Assembly: GCA_907164885.2 (NCBI GenBank)
Contig: OU015496.1
Coordinates: 167,426,690-167,490,689, forward strand
DNA: 64,000 nt
DNA from: Dolomedes plantarius
Lineage: Eukaryota > Arthropoda > Arachnida > Araneae > Dolomedidae
Direction: 5' to 3'
Shown here piece after piece: positions 55,797 to 64,000 of this stretch (within the stretch, counting starts at the first letter, position 1; each line of letters opens with the position of its first letter). A model generated the notes under the pieces. The model saw only the letters and a program-made list of their open reading frames with translations. It had not been told where the DNA came from and made no database searches. A program made the position numbers and the translations under genes.

Positions 55797-56201
55797 GGGG
55801 AAATGGATGTTTTAAGGAGGGGCGTGAAGAAACGTATGTGTTATATATATATATCAATGTATGTATAATGAACATTTATAAAATAATCTTACTATTAAAG
55901 GAAACTAGCTTATAGCACAAGTCGTTATTATGACATATTAACATTAAAGGCAGTTCCATATTTGTTAGGTTCCAAATCAATCCTCAAACAACCCAAGAAA
56001 ACTGTGCCCCAAGAAAGTAAAAATTAAATACTTGATAAGAAAAGAAACTACAATGAATAAAGAATAAATTTACGTTCATTGTATGCCTCATACTTTATTA
56101 CGAACAATAATATACAAAAATTGGAACTAATTAGTTGGCCTATTACTCTAATTAATTATTAAATTAAACTCTATTAAATTAAACTCTAATTAATATAAAT
56201 A

Positions 56202-57060
56202 CAGTGGGTGAAAAATGTACTTGCACAGAGTGAATTATCGATATATTTGATGAGAAATGAAAAGCATGACAAACTTCTTTTTAATCTTCAAAAAACTATT
56301 TACTGAAGAAAAAACTGCGAAATAATTATCGACTTATAACAGAAGATGGAATAACAAAATTTTAGGAGAACAAAGAGTATTTGCATTCTTTATAGTCTCT
56401 TCAATTGCTTCTACAAATTATTAATATTTAGTATGTAATTTACTGGTATAAAAAATAGCTTGAGGTCTTTTCTTCATTAAATAAACCATGTTTTCAATTT
56501 TTTCATTGGCTATTTTGTCTTATTTAATTTCGATTACACGCTATAGTTTTAATTGTGCCAATGAGAAATCCCATTATGTGAGGGAACGTATTATTTCACT
56601 TCATTTTGAAAGTAAAAATTATCGCGACATCATCAAAGAGGCAAAAAAATGTTTTTTTATTGTTAGTTAAGTAATTAAAAGGCGAGAAGCCGATGGAACT
56701 GCAACTAATATGGTCCGTTCAGTTCACCCCAAAAATTATCTCATAGAGCGTCAAACCACTGTTGAACAAGTGCGAAAAGCTCCATAGTCCGAGAGCGTAG
56801 ACATGGGATGAAATAAATTGCGGTAATTGTGCTCCGACTGCTTTAAAAGGTGTTAATTATCTCGGCAGAGTACCTAGGGGAAAAAAGCAATATATTAGTG
56901 AAGATAACAGAAGAAGAGTTCGCACTATGCTAGAACGTACATAAATAAATTTATTGATTTTTGGAAAAATACATTATACATTGATGAGAGCAAATTAGAT
57001 TTCTTTTGGCTCAGATGGTCGTAAAGCATTTAGACGTCATCCTAAAACGTAATTGAAAGT
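56202..57060 (+). pseudogene. Tc1-like element remnant, third family
   Basis: CAGTGGGTGAAAAATGTACT after TA at 56200-56201 is Tc1-like in form. Downstream, degenerate plus-strand coding gives RERIISLHFESKNYRDI (helix-turn-helix) at 56580-56635, VIKRREADGTATN near 56670, and YIDESKLDFF with SDGRKAFRRHP near 56975-57045 (first catalytic Asp region). Stops and shifts abound. The C-terminal half and right end were not found; an AT tract follows at 57186-57224. Confidence 0.65.
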
Positions 57061-57181
57061 AAGGAACATATCACCTACAGTTAAATATCATGAAGTTAAA
57101 TATCATGAACCGAGTTACTACCTTTGGGATATTTATCTGTTATTTAAAGGTATTTTATCTTTTAGGAGAGGTACGCACACA

Positions 57182-57228
<47 letters not shown>

Positions 57229-57299
57229 CTGTTGCAAAATTTATCTGTTATTTAAAGGTATTTTATCTATTACTAGTGGAAACTAGCAAGGCAAAAATC

Positions 57300-59085
57300 T
57301 GAAAACAACTTCCGCATTTTTCCATAATGGAGTGTAAGTGCCAATTTAGAACGCACGCATTGCTCAATCGAACCCAAGTGTTTTCTTATCAACGTAGTAC
57401 TATCACTTCTTTTTCAAACACCAACAATTGCGTTCTTAACATATACGTTTCTTAGAGAGAGATTTTCTGAAAATCCATTCTTATCAGTCCTTGCTTAGAA
57501 GAAAACGGCAAAATTCAATTTAGAATGAATTTGGCGGCGAATTTCAATTTAAGATGGATGATTACCACCTTATCCCACACCGTTACATAACCATTTGTTG
57601 TGGAATATTTATCACGCTTTTCCATCTCGGGAGTAATTCAGTTATCTAACTTGGGATACATTTCGTAAAAAAGAGGAGAAAAATCATCAGAACTTAATTC
57701 AATGCAATCAAGATGGCTTAGAATGCATATCAAAAGAGATGATTTATACAAATAAAATGTTTTTGTGGTTACAGTGACATAAGCTCCATTGATAAGATCC
57801 ACTGGTTTCCGAAAAAGCTTAAAGCAAACAAGAGCATTATATAGGTGCAAAGTAACATAAAATTTCTTTTACTCAGGCATTTTTAAATCTAGAGTAGTCA
57901 TCAAAATGTGTGTCGGCAGGTATCAAAAGATTATTTTACTTCCTTGGGGAACGGTATTCCTCGAAAAGTGTGACATTATTTGCCATTTACAGGGGAAAAT
58001 GAAAGTTAAAAAAAATATTTTTTCCCAGAGAATCACACTATGTATTTAAAAAAACAATTCAAATTTTCCGCAATTTAAGATTCTCTTGTATTATAGAAAT
58101 ATTGTTTTCAAAGTATTTGAATTTTTATCTCCGAAATTCATGAGATCATTTGGCTTAAAGCTTTAAAAAATGTACGTAAATATTTAAGAGGATTATCTTA
58201 AAATTAACTTGCAAAAGGAAGAAGTAAAACCATTGTAACAAAATGATCCTTCCAAGGAATTTAGTATTTCAGAAAGATGTAAATATACTGATAATTTATA
58301 ATATTTTTGATAGTTACGGATTCTTTATAATACAGATAATTTATATTAAATGATGATGGTAATAACTTTTAGGACGATAAAATAATAATTTTACTAACTA
58401 AGGTTGATATTATTCGAGATGTTTTTTTAGTACCTTTTAATTATATTTTCTCCTGATTGTCTCTCCAAGTGCATAACTGGCCATTTAAGGTTAAATTTAA
58501 GTTTACTAGAACGTTCAATTTATCAATTTTATAATATTGTTTATGCAACGAAAAACAGTTCTTATTCCTTATAACCCTTTCCCTAATAATAATTATTTTT
58601 ATTAAATTATCTTATTTTTTTAGTTAATTACTCAAATTTAAAGCTCTTAAATTCATTTTTATATATTTCCGCACTCTGGGGCTGTTTTTACACTTCTCTT
58701 GTACCTCCATTGACCAGAATTATCAAATAAAGTTTAACTTATTAAAAAAAACTCTTCATTGTTTTAAAATTTTCCTATTTCGATTCCTTTTTGACTAATA
58801 TTTTCATTTTCTTTTTGATATTTTAACTTATTTATTTTCATATTTTATTTTTTTAATTACTGTTCTACAGTTTTAAGAATCAAATTCATACCAGACATCC
58901 TCATTTCAGACATGACTATTAATGCATACTTTTCTATTCAGACTCTTAAAGTGAATTATACGGTGTTTTAAATATAGCGTCTGCCATAAGAATGACCGAT
59001 GTTTAACGTCCTTAATTAAGGCTATGAATATACTGGAAGTGAAGGCATTTCCGTATGGAGAATAACTCTGTAATTATACTGGAGA
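57300..59085. other. AT-rich intergenic
   Basis: No supported feature. Confidence 0.4.
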
Positions 59086-59101
59086 CAGAATTAATATCCT
59101 T

Positions 59102-59190
59102 TCCTTCTGGTGCCCAGTAGCAAGTGCTAAAATCGGAGACGCACGCCTCAAGCCCTGCAAGGGGTACACGAGAAAGAAAGAGAAGGAGAT
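59102..59190 (+). mobile_element. Short retroposed insert with 11 bp target duplication
   Basis: An 89 bp GC-richer segment is flanked by TTAATATCCTT at 59091-59101 and 59191-59201 and ends in a purine-rich GAAAGAAAGAGAAGGAGA tail. The source is not recognised; a truncated SINE or LINE 3' end or a small RNA is possible. Confidence 0.6.
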
Positions 59191-59327
59191 TTAATATCCT
59201 TAATTTTCTGGCGAGTAGAATTTTAAATTTCCCAAGAACTGGGGTACGAGATATAAATATTCCGAAAGAAAAGAAGATAAACTTTTATAGTTCAGCCTGA
59301 CTGGTGAAACCGCTGTATGATCTAAAG

Positions 59328-60359
59328 CAGGGGTGTCCAACTTTTTAGCTTCCTTGGGCCACATTGAAAGAATACCAATTGTCTTGGACCACACGAAAAT
59401 ATACCTAACATTAAAAATAGTTCGTGAGTAAAAAAAGTATAATTTATAGTTAACTTCATATATATTTCATTATAAATTTTATTTATAATTAAAAAGATAA
59501 CTATAGGAGTCATACAATTAATATGATATTTGGCATTGAATTTGAGAATCTAAAGTTCCAATATCTGGGTCGACTGAAGTGGTTGCAATTCTCATGGAGT
59601 TCTTAAGATGTTCATCCGATATTTTGGTTCTAATTTGACTCTTAGTGTGTTTCACTCTTAAAAATAGTTGTTCACAGATGTACGTGGTTCCAAACATTAA
59701 TGACCAGAATAACGTATGATTATGCAGTGAGGGATATTTACCTGTATATCTGGGCAGGTATGATTTATTAGTACAACAAAGAGACTTGATTGAATTTCTC
59801 TTTAAGTTAGATGTCATATTGCAGCTCTATGCATTTCCCTTTGAAAATTCACTAGCATTATATCTATATTGACTGTAAATAGAGTAGTAAAGCTGCAAAA
59901 CAATTGTTTATTTTTCCAAAAGTCCTGTAATCAATTTTCAAATTCTTGTACTAAATCAGAAAGTAAAGCTGCGTATTTTAGACCATTTTCATAATTATGC
60001 TTGGTTAGCGTCATTGTTCAGATTGTTAGCAAAATTGTTAACATTTAATTGGGCTTGCCTTAATTTCAATTTCATACAGAACGCGTTTATGGTTTGAAAC
60101 ATTGGATTGATAATTTGGTTTTTACACTAAAGACCGATGTTTGAGTCATTTAAATGGGCATTCAAATCTATCAATACCTGCTAAATCTGCAAGCCAGTTA
60201 TCATCAAGTTCTGGCACAGGTTATTTTTCAATGTCATAAACAGTTTGATTTCATCAAGTAGGCTATAAAATCTTCCAGACTTTTTAATATTTTCTCCACT
60301 GAGACACCTCATTTCTTTAAAGTATACGATATCGCCATATTCAGCTTTTAAGAAATTCA

Positions 60360-60360
<1 letters not shown>
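59328..60360 (-). pseudogene. hAT transposase remnant (GTF2IRD2/ZBED-like group)
   Basis: The element end CAGGGGTGTCCAAC is at 59328. The frame at 59817-59518 encodes SLMFGTTYICEQLFLRVKHTK and SDEHLKNSMRIATTSV, the hAT C-terminal dimerisation domain. Further upstream on the minus strand (60350-60180), GDIVYFKEMRCLS and YSLLDEIKLFM match the preceding RNase H-like block. Stops and frameshifts interrupt it, and the N-terminal part is lost at the AT run starting at 60362. Confidence 0.75.

Positions 60361-60361
<1 letters not shown>

Positions 60362-60430
<69 letters not shown>
60362..60430. repeat. (AT)n microsatellite
   Basis: Pure AT run between the hAT remnant and the LTR. Confidence 0.97.
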
Positions 60431-60434
<4 letters not shown>

Positions 60435-61019
60435 ACATTTCACCCCCTGATTCCATAACACATTCAATAAGCACAAAAACGAGGCAAAGTTCTATAAAAT
60501 TGCAGTCCTTTTATTCAGAGTTGGGAACGGATATCAGAGCGTCCTTCTAGCATGACGCGGAACATACAAGTGCTTACAAAGACAGACAATCGCAGACTGC
60601 CTCTTAGTCAGGGGCTGTACCAAAGTCAGCGACTGTTTACATCAACACAGATGTTTTTCGTGGGTGGTATACTACTAAGAAGAACATTGGGTGCGTTTTA
60701 TCTTTATGATATTGTTTGACACTTTTGATCCTTTATCTCTGGCACCTGCAGCCATTATCTCTGAGATATTGTGAACTGCGGATTTTAGATGACTAGAGAC
60801 GGGGTTTGGGTTACTCCTTCTGGGCGGCATGGCTAATAATCCTATCAACTGAAAAGAATTTATTGTGTTATTTTCCCCACTGGAATTTGCAGATGTTCAC
60901 TTGCTTTTGGGTGGGCTATTCCTGAGAGCAAGGGTCCTCTCTTCACAGATGTGGGACCCGAATTATAGAAATAGACGAGATTCAATTTATAATGTCAAGA
61001 CTCAACTTATAATGTCACA
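60431..61019 (-). mobile_element. LTR (3' LTR of a minus-strand retroelement)
   Basis: Termini TGTGACATT and AATGTCACA are perfect inverted repeats. On the minus strand AATAAAAGG lies about four-fifths along (near 60515), as expected for the R region. Immediately upstream on the minus strand is a polypurine tract, GGGAGGGGGGA. This makes it a 3' LTR with the body to the right. Confidence 0.7.
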
Positions 61020-61037
61020 TCCCCCCTCCCAAGAGGC
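61020..61037 (-). other. Polypurine tract
   Basis: The minus strand reads GCCTCTTGGGAGGGGGGA directly before the LTR start, the usual plus-strand primer site of LTR retroelements. Confidence 0.6.
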
Positions 61038-61376
61038 TATCATCCTATGCCTGCATAGGGTGAGAGACACCTGAGTGTGAGTATGTTGGGACCTCACCTA
61101 ATTCACTCTGCAAGATCAACATTATAAGTTTTACTACCTCAAATTTTTAAGTTAAGTCATAATCGATATAAAACTCTTGATCTGCAGTATCAAGCTCTTT
61201 ATATCGACATACGTTAGCTGGAATTATAAATCTTTCCGTATCTCTGGAGAAGTTCTCCACCTATCTAAATTCCTCCATCTCCAGTCATCGTGTTCATTAC
61301 CATAACAATACAATTACTTGTCCTCAAATTAATAGGTGCACAATTACAACAATAGTCTAATAGTACTTAAAAGTAC

Positions 61377-61625
61377 ATAATTATAACAATATTAGTGGGA
61401 TAATAAAATATGTAATAAGATAATATACTAGTATAGCCATGAAAAGAATAACATATAAATGGCAAGTGATATGGCATAATTGAATCTCTCTGCAAATACA
61501 TCAATAGTCTGGTAATAATTATGAATAAAATAAGGTATAAGATAATATAATGGTATAGCCATGAAAAGAATAACATAGAAATGGTAATGGATATGGCTTA
61601 ATTGAATCTCCATGCAGATACATTA
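61377..61625. repeat. Tandem duplication, about 122 bp unit
   Basis: AGTATAGCCATGAAAAGAAT and the following block recur about 122 bp later with a few changes. Confidence 0.85.
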
Positions 61626-62689
61626 TACCGAAAATCAGTTCTAATTCAATAGTAATCTACATGAAATCATACACAAAAACAATTCAATTCTGATACTTGT
61701 AAATCAATGCTAAATCAATACACAGAAATGATACATTAAATACTTCAATTCAGGTAAACGTAACTCAACATTAATTAAATAGGAAAACATATTGACAATC
61801 ACGCACTAAATTAGTTCAATTCAGAAAAATATAACTCAATACTATTTACACTTCTAGAGCACTGGTTTACTCGGATAATAATTACTATTTATACAATCAC
61901 AATAATGCCAGTATGATCATAAAATATATAATATGATAATAGTGCGTAATAATGAAAAAGAAATAACAGGTGATATAATATAATAAAATCCTTACTAAGA
62001 CACAAATATATCATATGAACACAATGCTTTTTACAATTATTAGATTATTCATCTCTTTCATTCCACTTAAATTCTCTCATGTTTTTTAATTCACTATATT
62101 CTTTAATACAGGGGAATAACTTCTATTTTCCTTAATCTCAAGATCTCTTTCCTTTACTCTTCTAGATCTCTACATTGAGCGAAAATTAATCCTTTTACCC
62201 TTCCAGTATTCATCTCTCTCAAGCTCAATTTCTGCATTACCTTATCCTTCTAACCTAACTGTAGTGTTCTGACTTATGATGACATCTGCTAATCAGAGTA
62301 CTAATTTCTCATGATAGCTTGTCTTTGAATAAGCCTGTCCTATTTAAATGAATTTAAAATTCTACTGAAAGGTACAAATTTCCTCCTTCCATTTTTTCTT
62401 AAATCCTTAATTTATATATAAAAAAAAAATAATACAATAATTCTGACAACTTCAGCTAGTTTGGTTAAGGTAAATTATTATTCGTCTCTTTTTACACACT
62501 CAAAGAAATCGGGGACTCGCTCTTTCCTCCCCCTCTAGAACACTACTCGTCGTTTGACCTACTTCTGTTGGGTGGGGTTCAACTGTTACTCCTCGCACGC
62601 TCTATAAGGCCTCAATGCTACAGGTAATTCTGACGTCTTAAAAATTTTTAGCAGGTTCCATATTCACTCTCCCAATACCATATTTACTT

Positions 62690-62956
62690 TTAAGCAAATA
62701 TACCAATAAACGATGACAATAGAGGAATGAGCTCCGACGGTAGACTCATGTTCGCAAATTCAGGTAATTTATCCTGAATGGCATTCTGAGTCTTATAGTC
62801 TTCAGTCAAATCAAGTGTATTCCTGATTTGCATAGACGTTTTTGGATGCTCGTGTTCTCCATTGCCATTCGTTAGCATTATATCATCACAGTTATTTTGA
62901 ATACGACCATAATATAATTTAGCACAGTTATTATCATCAGAATATTCATTTATCAT
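62690..62956 (-). CDS. Unassigned open frame (acidic, 88 aa)
   Basis: Not recognised. The frame is Asn/Asp/Glu-rich and ends SELIPLLSSFIGIFA, a short hydrophobic tail. It could be part of the LTR element body, an exon of an unknown gene, or chance. A possible acceptor (ATATGTAG) lies just upstream, but its phase does not fit the exon proposed at 63410-63549. Confidence 0.25.
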   Translation of the reverse strand: MINEYSDDNNCAKLYYGRIQNNCDDIMLTNGNGEHEHPKTSMQIRNTLDLTEDYKTQNAIQDKLPEFANMSLPSELIPLLSSFIGIFA

Positions 62957-63409
62957 TTTACTCGACCTACATATTAATACACGTTACTCCTAATTCAAAT
63001 TAATAAAATACCAATTAAACAATTATATACCAATACACTACGCAATTACTAATTACACATATGAAAATTTATTGAATTAACCTCTACTCACAATTTGAAA
63101 TTAATACAATGTCACTTAAACAATTATATATAAACACACTAAACATATACTACCCATAAGCATGAAAAATAGTAAATCAACACTTACTCACAAATTTAAG
63201 TTAATAATAATAATAAAACATACTGCTAACGGAATCCAATAGACGTAAAGATGATACTACAATCACTTAATTTAATGTTCAGGTTAAATAGCTTCATATG
63301 TAGTAAAGATAATAATATATTCTTCAACTGGGTATCTCCTGTATAACATACACCTTAATAGTTCTAGTTAGAAAACCTATAGTATCTTATACACTGATAA
63401 TTTTATCCA

Positions 63410-63549
63410 TAACAATCTTACCTTGCGTTTGTTGCACTGTTAGCGGTAACACTGTTTTTATGAATTGTCCGTTATAATCACTGTGTTCCGGATCCTCTAA
63501 ACACCATAGTGGGTTACTATGCACTTCACTAAAGTTTTGCAGTAAGAAT
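63410..63549 (-). CDS. Possible exon of unknown gene
   Basis: An open frame (FLLQNFSEVHSNPLWCLEDP, then HSDYNGQFIKTVLPL) lies between CATCTCATAG and CGCAAG/GTAAGA, a good donor. No family recognised. Confidence 0.3.
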
Positions 63550-63742
63550 CTATGAGATGAGCCCATCACTCAACGTGATCACAAATACACACACACACAC
63601 ACAAAACGCTAAAAATAACACTTCGTCGCTCGATGACACTTAGGGCCACATCAAAAGGCTAATCAGAACCTTTGACAATTGCACTGCCCGTCATAAATAA
63701 TACTTGACGTGCACACATAATCACACTGATCTATATTTCATT

Positions 63743-63990
63743 TTAACACATCCTAATTGGATCTGTGAAGTCGGCAGGGTCTCTAATCAGTAATAAATTT
63801 CTGTGCTCATTCATTACTCTCTTGTTCTGCCACATTCTGTCCAGGTAAACTGCATCTCGGGGACTCACCACATAACACTGTACAGTTTTCTGATACGAAT
63901 ACTTTTCTTCTGAATATCGGAGAAACATTGCCACTCTCAAATGGGTTTAGTCCCGATCTCTTGTCAGCCCCTCTAGTCTTAGGCTGCAGA
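63743..63990 (-). CDS. Unassigned coding-like segment at the right edge
   Basis: Two overlapping readings exist. One is a 65-codon frame (63940-63743, KTVQCYVVSPRDAVYLDRMW). The other is a possible exon from acceptor TTCTCTGCAG near 63984 to donor GTGAGT near 63867 (RSGLNPFESGNVSPIFRRK). I cannot decide between them and recognise neither. Confidence 0.25.
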
Positions 63991-64000
63991 GAAAGTTCAC

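Overview
This window is eukaryotic, probably from an arthropod and perhaps a spider or another chelicerate. The evidence is an AT-rich background, spliced exons with GT-AG borders, and dense invertebrate-type transposons (Tc1, mariner, hAT, Copia, I/R1-like LINEs, tRNA-derived SINEs). The arthropod assignment is inference; I could not search a database.

The only confidently recognised host gene is SPO11, the topoisomerase VI A-like protein that makes meiotic double-strand breaks. It is on the minus strand between 23810 (start codon) and 8668 (stop codon) in about 12 small exons. Hand splicing gives about 395 residues with matching exon phases. The model contains the catalytic YY motif, the Toprim acidic residues, and a C-terminus ending LPNKIKYGGWI. 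Its introns hold a LINE 3' fragment, a complete-ended but broken Tc1 element, a mariner remnant and a small MITE.

Layout. 1-1895: part of a Ty1/copia gag-pol on the minus strand, continuing off the left edge. 2800-3830: a Helitron-like repeat and a 161 bp hAT MITE. 4600-8600: a foldback repeat, a tRNA-derived SINE and AT-rich sequence. 8668-23810: SPO11. 24373-24564: a Harbinger-type MITE with 72 bp terminal inverted repeats, just upstream of SPO11. 25500-27970: a microsatellite, a probable solo LTR, hAT fragments and a 495 bp hAT MITE with a perfect 8 bp target duplication. 28620-29791: a broken Tc1 element. 30400-32460: CpG-rich DNA, compound microsatellites, a possible solo LTR and a 3 x 140 bp tandem array. 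33660-35100: a mariner-like transposase pseudogene split by a truncated LINE with a 12 bp target duplication. 35826-42171: a nearly intact LINE (ORF1 with one frameshift, ORF2 of 1179 codons). 42700-64000: more Helitron-like ends, SINEs, nested hAT and MITE copies, tandem arrays, Tc1 and hAT transposase remnants, and the 3' LTR with polypurine tract of an LTR element whose body runs off the right edge.

I saw no CRISPR array, operon, rRNA gene or clear functional tRNA gene. Most short open frames are chance or lie opposite transposon genes. The AT-dinucleotide tracts give spurious Tyr-Ile repeat peptides.
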